Position numbers and translations under genes: made by a program. Positions 52,233 to 60,825 of a DNA stretch of 64,000 nucleotides are shown here, piece after piece. The stretch's first letter is position 1. Every line of letters begins with the position of its first letter. This DNA is from DATAEY01 sp045805565 (lineage in GTDB: Bacteria; Actinomycetota; Thermoleophilia; Solirubrobacterales; Solirubrobacteraceae). Where the stretch lies: the NCBI GenBank assembly GCA_045805565.1, contig JBJMKZ010000028.1, positions 16,533-80,532 on the forward strand, in the 5' to 3' direction. The notes beneath the pieces were generated by a model. That model did no database searches. It was not told where the DNA came from and was given only the letters and a program-made list of their open reading frames with translations.

Positions 52233-53069
52233 CTACCCGCGAGCCGGGGCGCGCTCGGTGAGTTCGAGCAGACGGTGGGCGTTGCCGGCGAGGAACAGTT
52301 CCCGCGTCTCGTCATCGAGACCGAGAGCGTCGAGGTCCTCCAGTGCGTGCTGATGGAAGATCATCGGGTAGTTGGTGCCGAACAGGACCTTCCGCCGGCC
52401 ACCGCGGCTCTGCATGTAGCGGACGAGCTCGGGCGGGTAGCGCTTCGTCGTGTAGGCGGAGGTATCGATGTAGACGTTCTCGTGCTTGCGGGCGACGGCG
52501 ACCATCTCCTCCGTCCACGGGTAGCCGATGTGCCCGCCGACGATGACGAGCTCCGGAAAGTCGAGCGCGACCTGATCGATGTAGGGGATCGGGCGCCCGG
52601 TCTCGGACGGTCGCAGGGGACCGGTGTGACCGACCTGGGTGAAGAACGGAACGCCGAGCTCCACACAGGTGGCGTAGAGGGGGTAGTACCGGCGGTCGGT
52701 GGGAGGCGCTTCCCACAGCCACGGCACCATGCGCAGCCCCTTGAATCCGAGCTCGGTGACGCACCGCCGCAGCTCCCGGACTCCCTCCATCGGCTGGTTG
52801 AGGTCGACGGACGCAAGCCCGGCGAAGCGGTCGGGATGGGCGCCGATCCATGCTGCCACCTGGTCGTTGCTGATCAGGAACCCCTGCGGCGCGTGCCAGG
52901 CACTCAGAAGACCGAAGGTAACGCCGGCCTGGTCCATCGCCGCGACCGTCGTGCCGATCGGCAACTCCTCCTCGGGCAACTGCTGTCCCGTCCACCGGCG
53001 CGTCGACTCGAACATCTCGTGGCCCAGGAAGCTCAGCGTCGGGTGCTGCATCCAGACGTCGACGACCAT
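52233..53069 (-). CDS. Amidohydrolase-family (ACMSD-like) protein with altered metal site
   Basis: 278-residue TIM-barrel protein. AAMDQAGVTFGLLSAWHAP, LNQPMEGVRELRRC, GFKGLRMVPWLWEAPPTDRRYYPLYATC, VGHTG, VGGHIGYPW and late LFGTNYPM follow the ACMSD/resorcylate-decarboxylase order. The N-terminal metal HxH motif is replaced: the protein begins MVVDVWMQHPT. Expected Asp in GTDYP is Asn (GTNYP). Metal use may therefore be lost or changed. ATG start. Substrate unknown. Confidence 0.82.
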   Translation of the reverse strand: MVVDVWMQHPTLSFLGHEMFESTRRWTGQQLPEEELPIGTTVAAMDQAGVTFGLLSAWHAPQGFLISNDQVAAWIGAHPDRFAGLASVDLNQPMEGVRELRRCVTELGFKGLRMVPWLWEAPPTDRRYYPLYATCVELGVPFFTQVGHTGPLRPSETGRPIPYIDQVALDFPELVIVGGHIGYPWTEEMVAVARKHENVYIDTSAYTTKRYPPELVRYMQSRGGRRKVLFGTNYPMIFHQHALEDLDALGLDDETRELFLAGNAHRLLELTERAPARG

Positions 53070-53235
53070 CGGCGTAGCTTGCCAACTCCGGCTCCGTCGG
53101 TGACCTTTCGGTAGCGGGCTCTACGCGTCGCCCGGCGCTAAGCGGGACCCTCGACCGACACCGGCGCGCCGTGGCGCGGCATCTTGAGGGCCGCTGGAGC
53201 CCGAGGGCCGAGGGGTGGGCCTGCTCGTGCGGGCG

Positions 53236-54252
53236 TCAGGGCGGCGGGGCCTCGATCCGAGCACGCTGCAGCCGGGACTGGCGAACGAAGGACCAGAGGC
53301 GGTCGGCGCCGGCCCACCCCGCAAAGCACAGTCCGCCGACGGTGCCCGTCACGGTCATCAGCACACCGGCCGCGGCCGCTGCCGCCAGCCCTTCCCGGCC
53401 GAGGATGAGGACCGCGGCGGCGGCGCCGACGCTGGGCCCGACCGGAAGCTGGGAAAGGGTCACCACCGCGATCAGCACGGCGATGGCATCGAAGAACGAG
53501 GCATTGAGCCCGACCGCGTGAAGCAGCAGCCAGTTGCGGAAGATCTGCGCGAACACGGCCACCAACACGAAGGCGATCACGCGGCTTCCCCCCGACCGGC
53601 TGCGCAGCACCGCAAGCCCCTTCCAGAGCTCGCGGCCCTTGCGGAGGGCGAGCCGTCGCAGCCCGGCGCTGGCGGTTCCCATCGCCGCCAGCCCGATGAT
53701 CGGCAGCCACCAGGGTAGGCCGAGCGGCCCGACCAAGGTGAACGACGTCAGCGCCGCCAGCATCCCCTCGACGGCGAGGATCGGGAACTCGGCGGCGACC
53801 AGCGTCGAGATCTGCGGGCTGGCGGTCGGCGACGACCGACGCAGGACCGCAATTCGTGTCGCGACCCCCAACTGCCCGTTGATCACGCCGCCCAGGACCT
53901 GCATGCTCGAGGCGCGATACAGGACGCGACGCGCGACCGTTCCGCCCGCGGCCTCGATCGACAGATGCCACGCCTCACTGCGCGCGAGCAGGGCGACCAC
54001 CTGCAGCAGCGCGGTCGCTGCCAGCACCCATGCGGCCGCGCCGGCGAGGGCGGCCGCGAACTCGTGGCGCCGTCCTTCCAGTGCCAGCGCCAGGACCGCC
54101 GCCGTGGCCAGCGATCCGAGCACCGTGATCGGTGCACGGTGACGGCGACCGAAGTCGCGGAGATAGGCGGCCAGCCGCGCCGGCCGGTTGGCGCGCGGTC
54201 GCGCCGACCGGCCGATCGGATCCCTACACGTGGGCTGGCCGGCGGCCGGCAA
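53236..54252 (-). CDS. Flippase-like / lysylphosphatidylglycerol-synthase-TM family protein
   Basis: 338 residues with about eight hydrophobic segments in the order typical of the UPF0104/flippase-like family: WHLSIEAAGGTVARRVLYRA, VLGGVINGQLGVATRIAVLR, ISTLVAAEFPILAVEG, LSQLPVGPSVGAAAAVLILG. Probably moves or organises a lipid. Start TTG 54252 (MPAAGQPT) is weak; an internal start near THR-rich VLGSLATAA cannot be excluded. Sixteen bases from the cold-shock gene. Confidence 0.8.
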   Translation of the reverse strand: MPAAGQPTCRDPIGRSARPRANRPARLAAYLRDFGRRHRAPITVLGSLATAAVLALALEGRRHEFAAALAGAAAWVLAATALLQVVALLARSEAWHLSIEAAGGTVARRVLYRASSMQVLGGVINGQLGVATRIAVLRRSSPTASPQISTLVAAEFPILAVEGMLAALTSFTLVGPLGLPWWLPIIGLAAMGTASAGLRRLALRKGRELWKGLAVLRSRSGGSRVIAFVLVAVFAQIFRNWLLLHAVGLNASFFDAIAVLIAVVTLSQLPVGPSVGAAAAVLILGREGLAAAAAAGVLMTVTGTVGGLCFAGWAGADRLWSFVRQSRLQRARIEAPPP

Positions 54253-54268
54253 CGACCGCGAGATTGGC

Positions 54269-54472
54269 CTAGATGGCCTGGACGTTTACTGCCTTGGGCC
54301 CCTTGTCGCCGCTTTGGGCGTCGTACGAGACCTTCGCGCCCTCTGCAAGCGAGCGGTACCCATCACCGTTGATGCCCGAGTGATGGACGAAGAGATCCTT
54401 GCCCGGCTCGTCCGGGGTTATGAAGCCAAACCCCTTGTCGTCGCTGAACCACTTGACGGTTCCTGTTGCCAT
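54269..54472 (-). CDS. cspA: Cold-shock protein
   Basis: 67-residue OB-fold RNA chaperone: ATGTVKWFSDDKGFGFITPD carries RNP1 (KGFGFI), LFVHHSG carries RNP2, end PKAVNVQ. ATG with strong ribosome site TTTCGGAGGAAACTC. The upstream 140 bases up to 54613 hold no gene and could be the long leader common for these genes. Confidence 0.96.
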   Translation of the reverse strand: MATGTVKWFSDDKGFGFITPDEPGKDLFVHHSGINGDGYRSLAEGAKVSYDAQSGDKGPKAVNVQAI

Positions 54473-54613
54473 GAGTTTCCTCCGAAATGAGGCTGTGCTG
54501 CGATCGCGGAGGATGCTCTAGGGCAACGACTGCGGGCGCTGGCACGTCTTTGCCGAACGCATGAACGTCCGGCCCAATGGATCCCACCGTAGCAGGACTT
54601 CCGGCCGAGCCAC

Positions 54614-54985
54614 CTAAAGCCCCCGTCGGCGCGCATCGTCGCTGAGGGCGCGTCGCATCTCGCCCGGCTGCGCTCTTCTCTCGAGGTCGCGGAGCACGTG
54701 GTCCTGTCGCACCGCCTCGCGGTGCACCGAGTCCTGGAGGCCTTCGACGGCAGCCTCGAGGTGTCCCAGGCGGCGCTCGAGATATTCGACGCGCGTCTCC
54801 ACGGGGAGGGGCTGGCCTTCGACGGCACCTGGCTCGGGCAGACGACGGCGCAACTGGATGACGCGCCGAAGCAGGTTGGGAACGCTTGCTTGCAGTCGGC
54901 GCTCTGTGCGAGGAACGCTCACCGGGAGGCCTGCTTTCTGGTCCGGCTCTCGGGCAAAGCCGCGCGCGAGCAGGAACCAGACCAT
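54614..54985 (-). CDS. Hypothetical helical protein
   Basis: 123 residues. Short hydrophobic start MVWFLLARGFA, then a basic stretch (PNLLRRVIQLRRRLPEPG) and a long amphipathic helix with heptads (VEYLERRLGHLEAAVEGLQD). No family recognised. ATG 54985 without a clear ribosome site. Composition and coiled-coil pattern are the support. Confidence 0.5.
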   Translation of the reverse strand: MVWFLLARGFAREPDQKAGLPVSVPRTERRLQASVPNLLRRVIQLRRRLPEPGAVEGQPLPVETRVEYLERRLGHLEAAVEGLQDSVHREAVRQDHVLRDLERRAQPGEMRRALSDDARRRGL

Positions 54986-55085
54986 CGAGAGCCCGACGGC
55001 GACGAATCCAAGTCTAGCGGGATGCCGGCGCCCGGCTCGTCTTTTCGATGGCGTCGGCGGCTATGGCAGAGGAGGGTTTCGCTTC

Positions 55086-55427
55086 CTAGGGCCCCCGAAG
55101 CTTGCGAAGCCAACGCTCGACGAGCCATTCCTCCTCGGTGGTCTGCCGCTCGCCCGGGCGAGCGCCCCAGGGCACCGACTTCGACAGTCGTCGACGGGCG
55201 CCCTTCGTCCGCGCTCTGAATGCCGTCAGCAGGGCCGGCGCCTGCGCGGGAGTCTCCGCTGCGAGCTTGCGGGAAGCGCGCGCCGCCTCGCGAAATTGGC
55301 GAGAGCGCCGCTGCAGGCCCGCCTGGGCCGCCTCGTCAGCCGCGCGGTCATAGCCCTCGGCCTCGCCCTCGAGGTCGGCCGCCCGCCGCGCGCTGGGCTC
55401 CACGCCCTCGTCGCCACCCTGCCTCAC
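55086..55427 (-). CDS. Hypothetical charged helical protein
   Basis: 113 residues, almost wholly helical and charged: GEAEGYDRAADEAAQAGLQR, FREAARASRKLAAETP, and a C-terminal EEEWLVERWLRKLRGP. No family recognised. The start near 55427 is uncertain. Supported by coherent amphipathic pattern rather than motif. Confidence 0.5.
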   Translation of the reverse strand: MRQGGDEGVEPSARRAADLEGEAEGYDRAADEAAQAGLQRRSRQFREAARASRKLAAETPAQAPALLTAFRARTKGARRRLSKSVPWGARPGERQTTEEEWLVERWLRKLRGP

Positions 55428-55596
55428 CGGTTCAGCCTACCCTCGCGACCGGGCCCGCTACCACCGTCCGACCAAGTCGCGATCGGGACGATGACACCGC
55501 CGGTGGCGCGGCTGGTCCTGGGTCGGCCTCGGGTCCGGGCAGACGGGCCATCGGCATCGCGCTACGCTGGGTGTGGACTCGCCCAGGGGGTTCCCC

Positions 55597-55632
55597 CTTC
55601 TTCCTTGGCGCATCCGCACCAAGGGGAAGAGG
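55597..55632 (+). promoter_or_regulatory. Leader hairpin overlapping a ribosome site
   Basis: CCTTGG (55603-55608) pairs with CCAAGG (55619-55624) over a 10-base loop, and CTTC (55597-55600) can extend to GAAG (55626-55629), burying part of the AAGGGGAAGAGGAG ribosome site of the gene at 55641. Could mask translation (thermometer-like); alternatively chance. Confidence 0.35.
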
Positions 55633-55640
55633 AGAGAGCG

Positions 55641-55859
55641 ATGAGGTTTCCTGAGAATCCCCGCGAGGGCACCGCGGCTCACAAGTCGGCAATCCGGCGA
55701 CTGGATGCGGCACGCGACGACCAGCGCGACCGCGACGACGCTCATCACGCGGCCGAGGACACGCCGGGCGAACCCGCCGCGGCCAGCGAGCTCGCGCGCG
55801 CGAACGACGAGCTCGCCGCGCGGGAAGCCTGGGTCAAGTGGATTGAGCGCGGCTACTAG
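55641..55859 (+). CDS. Small hydrophilic protein
   Basis: 72 residues; ATG behind AAGGGGAAGAGGAGAGAGCG. MRFPENPREGTAAHKSAIRR, then an acidic/His region RDRDDAHHAAEDTPGEPAAA and a C-terminal helix ending WVKWIERGY. Reminiscent in composition of stress-induced hydrophilic proteins. No family recognised; the ribosome site is strong. Confidence 0.7.
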   Translation: MRFPENPREGTAAHKSAIRRLDAARDDQRDRDDAHHAAEDTPGEPAAASELARANDELAAREAWVKWIERGY

Positions 55860-56098
55860 CCCTGAGGCGGGCGCTCCGGCGCTGCGCCGGCGCCAAACCG
55901 CGTCGAGGTCGAGCGCTGGATAAACGTCCGAGCGCATGAGTGGCGGCACTGCCTGGACGCGCCTGGACGCGGCCCGCCCGGTCCATGGAGATCGCTCAAG
56001 GCGCGTGGCGATCCGCCGATAATTTGCCTATGCCGCCGCGAGCGGTACCTGCGATCCCTCTTCTGCCGGTGAGGGAGTCCACGAACGGAGGGTCTGCC

Positions 56099-56665
56099 TT
56101 GACGCAAGAAGAGCTCATGCAGGAAGCCTGTCGGTTGGCCGAGGAGTCGGTCCACAACAACTGGGGCGGGCCGTTCGGGGCGGTGCTGGCCCGCGACGGG
56201 GAGATCGTCGCCCGGGGCCAGAACCGCGTCCTGCTCACCGGCGACATCACCGCGCACGCCGAGATCGAGACGATCCGCAAGGCCGGGGCGGCGCTCAACC
56301 CCGAAGGCCCCAGCATCGCCCAGAACCACCAGAACGAATCGATACTGGAGCTCGTGCCGCGTCCGGAGGGCTCGCCCGACCCGGTGCCCGAGCGGGCGAA
56401 GATGCTCATGGGACACGAGATCTACATCAGCGGAGCCCCCTGCCCGATGTGCATGAGTGCGATCTACTGGGCGCGCATCGACGCCGTCTACTTCGCCAAG
56501 GATCTGAGCGCGACCAGCGAGATCGGCTTCGACGACGCCTTCCAGTACGAGGACTTCGAGAAGCCCTACGAGGAGCGCCGTATCCACATCGAGCAGTTTC
56601 GCCCCGACCTCGGGGACGGCGCCTACCGGGCGTGGGCGGAGAAGCCGGACAAGCACCCCTACTAG
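56099..56665 (+). CDS. Nucleoside/guanine deaminase (CDA fold)
   Basis: About 188-residue zinc deaminase of the guanine deaminase/TadA-like group. Zinc and catalytic motif HAEIETIRKAG (His, Glu) and PCPMCMSAIYWARID (two Cys ligands) are complete; NNWGGPFGAVLARDGEIVARGQNRV gives the substrate loop. Start TTG 56099 behind CGGAGGG; longer in-frame starts at 56030 and 55940 add unconserved residues. C-terminal FEKPYEERRIHIEQF is family-typical. Base specificity (guanine versus other) is not proven. Confidence 0.88.
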   Translation: MTQEELMQEACRLAEESVHNNWGGPFGAVLARDGEIVARGQNRVLLTGDITAHAEIETIRKAGAALNPEGPSIAQNHQNESILELVPRPEGSPDPVPERAKMLMGHEIYISGAPCPMCMSAIYWARIDAVYFAKDLSATSEIGFDDAFQYEDFEKPYEERRIHIEQFRPDLGDGAYRAWAEKPDKHPY

Positions 56666-56669
56666 CTTC

Positions 56670-57650
56670 ATGAAGGCAGGCATCCACCCCGACCCACCGG
56701 CGGGCCAGCCGGCGCAGGCCACCGTGGTCGTCGGCCATCGCGTCCGGACCGGCCACGAGGAGGACTACAGGCGATGGCAGGACGAGGTGAACCGTGCCGT
56801 CGCAGGGTTCACGGGCTTTCTCGGGACGGAGGTGGTGCCGCCGGGGACGGGACAGGAGTGGAGCGTCATCTACCGCTTCGACTCGCAGGCCGACCTCGAG
56901 ACGTGGCTGCACAGCCCGGAAAGGAGCAGCCTGATCGATCGCGGCGCCGACCTCTTCGAGGGTCCGCAGTCGCAGCAGGTGCTCATGGACCAGCGTCGCG
57001 AGGAACCGGTCACGCTGGTCGTCTCCCATCCCGTCGATCCCGACCGCGTGGACGAGTTCCGGGCTTGGCATCGACGTCTCACCGACGCCGAGCGCAGGTT
57101 TCCGGGCTTTCGCGGCTCACAGATGTTTCGCCCGGTGCCCGGCGTGCAGAACGACTGGACGGTGGTGGTCCGGTTCGACACTGACGAGCACCTGAACGCC
57201 TGGCTCGAGTCGGCCGAGCGCAAGGCGCTGCTCGAGGAGGGCCGGCGCTTCCAGGACTTCGACCTGCACCGCGTGGCCAGCCCGTTCGGGAGCTGGTTTC
57301 CCGTCGGGGGCGAGAACGCCGCCGCGCAGGCGCCGCCGAAGTGGAAGACGGCGCTGTCGGTGCTGGTGGGGCTCTACCCCTCGGTCGTCCTGCTCACGAT
57401 CGGAGTCGACGAGCTGTGGAAGGGGCCGCTGTGGGCGAGCCTCCTCGTCGGCAACATCCTGTCGGTGAGCGCGCTCACCTGGGTGGTGATGCCCCGGGTC
57501 ACCCGGGCGCTGCGGTTCTGGCTCGCGCCCGATCCGCGTGCCGCGGGGCCTCGCCTGGACGTGCTGGGCGCGGCCGTGTCGGTCGTCTTCCTGACCATCA
57601 TCGCCGCGCTCTTCTGGCTGGCGACGACGCAGATCTGGAAGCTGCCCTAG
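56670..57650 (+). CDS. Two-domain ABM protein with membrane C-terminus
   Basis: 326 residues: two tandem antibiotic-biosynthesis-monooxygenase-type alpha/beta barrels (about 17-110 and 113-208; FTGFLGTEVVPPGTGQEW parallels FPGFRGSQMFRPVPGVQNDW, and each has a YRF or VRFDT strand) followed by three hydrophobic helices (VLVGLYPSVVLLTIGV, SLLVGNILSVSALTWVVM, VLGAAVSVVFLTIIAAL). Known as the ABM-membrane architecture in various bacteria; function unknown. ATG 4 bases after the deaminase stop. Overlaps the convergent oxidase gene by 4 bases. Confidence 0.88.
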   Translation: MKAGIHPDPPAGQPAQATVVVGHRVRTGHEEDYRRWQDEVNRAVAGFTGFLGTEVVPPGTGQEWSVIYRFDSQADLETWLHSPERSSLIDRGADLFEGPQSQQVLMDQRREEPVTLVVSHPVDPDRVDEFRAWHRRLTDAERRFPGFRGSQMFRPVPGVQNDWTVVVRFDTDEHLNAWLESAERKALLEEGRRFQDFDLHRVASPFGSWFPVGGENAAAQAPPKWKTALSVLVGLYPSVVLLTIGVDELWKGPLWASLLVGNILSVSALTWVVMPRVTRALRFWLAPDPRAAGPRLDVLGAAVSVVFLTIIAALFWLATTQIWKLP

Positions 57651-59083
57651 TCCAGCCCCTCGCGGTAGCCGAAGAAAACGCCGTCGGCGTCGTACTTCTC
57701 GCGCAACTCTTCGAGCCGCTTCCAGTTCGCCGGCGAGAACGCGCCCTCCGCGTACTCGGGGTGCCCCACCGTGTCCGATTCGCCGATGTAGTGCCCCACC
57801 GCCAGCGGCTTCAGCAATTCGACGCACTTGGCGTGCCAATCGAGGTTGGACCGGTCTTCCGACGCCTCGCTCCACATGGTCCAGGGACCACCGTAGATCC
57901 TGGCCGACATCGAGAAGGCGGCATCCGGCAGCGGCGCCGGGACGTCCGGTCCGGTGAAGATGGTGAACAGCATCAGCGTCGTCTCGGACGGCGCCTCGAT
58001 GAAGTGCTGGCCGGTCGCGTGCAAGAGCTGCGCCGGGGTGGAGTCGAAGAACATGGCGTCCACCCAGTTCCGACGCGCCTCCGGCCACATGGATCCCGAG
58101 AGAGCGAACAGCGCGGGAAAGTCGGTTGGCTCCGGAGCGGATTGGGCCAGTGGCTCGGCGACCGGGCAGTTCTCGAGCGGCTCCAGCGCCGATCTCGCCT
58201 CCTCCTGCGAATCGGCGAAGGCCGTCGCGGTGATCAGGCATACCTTGCCGTTCGCCGACTGGCAGCGTGAGGCGAGTTCCGGTGGCGCGTGTAGGAGGAA
58301 GAGGGTGAGCTCCACCCGGTTGGAGATCTCGCCGGCGATGGCGCCGAGCCAGTCGGCGACCTGCTCCGCCTGCTCCATCGCGTAGTGGTAACTGCTGGCC
58401 CATATCGCTCTCGGCAGCGGGTACAGCCTCAGGTGGTAGCGGAGAGCCACCGCGAACAGACCGGAGCCGGCTCCCCGGGCGGCCCAGAAGTAGTCGGGGT
58501 TCTCATCCGCGCTGGCGGTGATGAGCTCCCCCGCGGGCGTGACCAGCTCGATCGCCTCGACGCTCGCGCATCCGGGTCCCCATCCGCCTTGATTCCAGGC
58601 CATTCCTCCACTCAAGAGGTAGCCGCTGAGCTTCACGTCCGGGCAGTGACCGGTCGGGTAGGCCAGGCCCTGAGCGTTCAGAGCCGCCTGCAATTCGCGA
58701 TTGGTCACGATCGGCTGTGAAACCGCCGTTCGTCGTTCGGGGTCTATCGACACGACTTGGTCGAGGTCGGTGAGGTCGATCATCACGCCGCCGGCTCGCA
58801 ACGCGGCGCTGACCCAGCTGTGGCCGCCGCCGCGCACCGCCACCTTCAGCTGGTTGGCGTTGGCGAACCTGACCGCCTCCACGACGTCCTGCTCGTCTAC
58901 GACCCGAGCGATCACCTGCGGCGCGCGGGACGGGCGCAGCCGATTCCACTGGCCCCCGAGGGCGACCTCCTCGAAGTCGCCGTCGGATGGCGTCACGACT
59001 CGCCCCTTCAGGCGCGCCTTCAGCCCTGCGAGGTCGAGGTCGGAGTCGAGCTCGGGCTCGCTTGGCGGTCCTGTCTCGTCCAC
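57647..59083 (-). CDS. FAD-linked oxidase, berberine-bridge type
   Basis: 478-residue flavoenzyme. FAD-binding VAVRGGGHSWVSAALRAGG (His for covalent FAD) and TGHCPDVKLSGYLLSGGMAW (Cys for a second covalent link), then GAGSGLFAVALRY. C-terminal BBE domain ends FFGYREGLD with NWKRLEELREKYD. Both attachment residues present, so bicovalent FAD is expected. GTG start. Oxidises an alcohol, sugar or similar; substrate unknown. No signal peptide seen. Confidence 0.9.
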   Translation of the reverse strand: MDETGPPSEPELDSDLDLAGLKARLKGRVVTPSDGDFEEVALGGQWNRLRPSRAPQVIARVVDEQDVVEAVRFANANQLKVAVRGGGHSWVSAALRAGGVMIDLTDLDQVVSIDPERRTAVSQPIVTNRELQAALNAQGLAYPTGHCPDVKLSGYLLSGGMAWNQGGWGPGCASVEAIELVTPAGELITASADENPDYFWAARGAGSGLFAVALRYHLRLYPLPRAIWASSYHYAMEQAEQVADWLGAIAGEISNRVELTLFLLHAPPELASRCQSANGKVCLITATAFADSQEEARSALEPLENCPVAEPLAQSAPEPTDFPALFALSGSMWPEARRNWVDAMFFDSTPAQLLHATGQHFIEAPSETTLMLFTIFTGPDVPAPLPDAAFSMSARIYGGPWTMWSEASEDRSNLDWHAKCVELLKPLAVGHYIGESDTVGHPEYAEGAFSPANWKRLEELREKYDADGVFFGYREGLD

Positions 59084-59154
59084 GCGCCGACCCTATCCGA
59101 CGCTGGGAGCCACCGGCTGCGAAGGTGCTGGGGTGACGCGCAGCCGCTGCGCGC

Positions 59155-59922
59155 TCAGGCGAACTTGGTCGAGGGGCGCTCCTGCCGCACGCCGTCCACG
59201 TAGGTGTCGACCCGCTCGTCGTAGAAGGCGATCAGCCCCGCGATCTTCTGAGACTCGGGCAACGGGGTCGGATACGACCAGGCGAGGCCTTCGTGCAAGC
59301 TGCCTCCCGCGCGCACCGACCAGTGCTCGGCCCGGCCCTTGTAAGGACAGTGGGTGACCTTGTCGGTGGGCGTCAGCAGATCCAGGCGCACGTGCGTCTT
59401 GGGCAGGTAATGTCGGACGGGCGCACCGGTCTCGAACAGGAACCTCGGGCAGGCCGACTCGGCGATCGTCTCCCCGCCCACTTCTACCCGCACGTGGCGC
59501 GAGCTGGCGAGGATGTCGACGCGCGTATGCGGGTCGCGTGGGTGGGTGAACACCTCCTCATCCTCCTCGAACCAGGCGTCCATCGCGGCCCATTCGAGCC
59601 GGATCAGGCCGTTGAGCTCCTCGATCGGCGAATCCTGGTAGCGCAACGCCGCCGCCGCCTGCTTGTCTCCCGCGCGAACCGTGAACGTGCGCCCCTCGCC
59701 CCGGCTGGGAGAGGGGGCGACACCGCCGTCGGGCTCTAGCAGCTCGGTGCGCACGTCCTCGACGGGGAAGTAATAGGTCGGGTAGTAGGGAGCCTCCCAG
59801 ACCAGGACGGGTCGGATGGTGTCGGCCACCACCTCGCCGCCCAGGTAGGCGCGAACCCGCTTGGCGCCCGGCTCGAGCCGCACGCTCCCGCGGGCCATGC
59901 TGGTCTCCTGCGTCGTGCTCAT
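59155..59922 (-). CDS. DUF427 domain protein
   Basis: 255 residues with two DUF427-like halves: KRVRAYLGGEVVADTIRPVL with YYPTYYFPVEDV, and RHVRVEVGGETIAESACPRF with RHYLPKTHVRLDLL followed by CPYKGRAEHWSV and GLAWSYPTPLPESQKIAGLI. These are the hallmark strands of the family, duplicated. Cytoplasmic, no known reaction. ATG 59922. Confidence 0.88.
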   Translation of the reverse strand: MSTTQETSMARGSVRLEPGAKRVRAYLGGEVVADTIRPVLVWEAPYYPTYYFPVEDVRTELLEPDGGVAPSPSRGEGRTFTVRAGDKQAAAALRYQDSPIEELNGLIRLEWAAMDAWFEEDEEVFTHPRDPHTRVDILASSRHVRVEVGGETIAESACPRFLFETGAPVRHYLPKTHVRLDLLTPTDKVTHCPYKGRAEHWSVRAGGSLHEGLAWSYPTPLPESQKIAGLIAFYDERVDTYVDGVRQERPSTKFA

Positions 59923-59964
59923 GGCTCCTCGGCTTCGGTTGGGATCAACCGAGGAGTTTGACGA

Positions 59965-60717
59965 TCAGCCGTGCCCGACCGAGACCAGTTGCAGGAGGTC
60001 CGTGCCGCCCTGGACGGTCTGCTCGCGGACCAGGCCGACGTCGCGGACGTAGTACTTGTTGTCGATAGCCCCCGGCTCGAGGGGATTCCATTCCTTGGTC
60101 CTCAGCGCCTGGCCGGTCGACACGTGCGGGGTCTTCACCGGAGCCTGGAGATCGAGGATCTGCCCGCAGTCCTCCGACACCCCCTTGGCGTCCTCCTGCT
60201 TGAACACGTGGCCGGGCGCCGGCTTGGCCGGCAAGAAGATCCCCGCCCTGGCGTGCTTGACGCCCGCCTGCCAGGAGCCCTCGGTCGAGGCATGGCCGTC
60301 GTCCCACTCCGTCGTGTTCTCGCCGAAGTACCAGACGTTCCCCGCTTTGTCCTGCGCGTACCAGTCGCGGGTGTCCTCGGCGAGCTTGCCGCTTATGTAG
60401 GTGCGGTCGCGCACGACGGTGGCGTCGACGCCCACGATCCGCTTGGTCTGGTTGGTGACCAGGACGACTTCGACGGCAGGGTCTCCGTCGTCCGTGCCCT
60501 CGTAGCGATAGGTGGTGCCCGGCTTGAGCGGAAACAGCGGGTTGTCGACGCCGCTGACGAAGTTGGCCGGATTGACGTTGGGCGGCTTCGGACACGGCGG
60601 CGTGGCGCTGGAGGCACCCTTCGAGGCGCCGTTCGAAGCGCCGCCCGAGCCGCACGCGGCAAGCCCGAGGGCCATCACCGCCGCCGCGACAACCACGGCG
60701 GTTGTCGGGCGCGTCAT
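59965..60717 (-). CDS. Secreted lipoprotein of unknown function
   Basis: 250 residues. Lipoprotein signal: MTRPTTAVVVAAAVMALGLAAC with lipidated Cys22, then a Gly/Ser/Ala-rich linker. The exported domain contains NPLFPLKPGTTYRYEGTDDG, DWYAQDKAGNVWYFGENTTE and GIFLPAKPAPGHVFKQE, a pattern I have seen in hypothetical actinobacterial lipoproteins. Beta-rich. No function assigned. Confidence 0.82.
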   Translation of the reverse strand: MTRPTTAVVVAAAVMALGLAACGSGGASNGASKGASSATPPCPKPPNVNPANFVSGVDNPLFPLKPGTTYRYEGTDDGDPAVEVVLVTNQTKRIVGVDATVVRDRTYISGKLAEDTRDWYAQDKAGNVWYFGENTTEWDDGHASTEGSWQAGVKHARAGIFLPAKPAPGHVFKQEDAKGVSEDCGQILDLQAPVKTPHVSTGQALRTKEWNPLEPGAIDNKYYVRDVGLVREQTVQGGTDLLQLVSVGHG

Positions 60718-60825
60718 CGCGCTCCCCTGATGGCCGTGTCCGTGACCGATGCGGTTGAGACTGAGACCTCCGCATGAGAATGCGATGAGAGCGTGGCCGG
60801 CGGCGTCGAGGGGTAGCCAGGGGGG

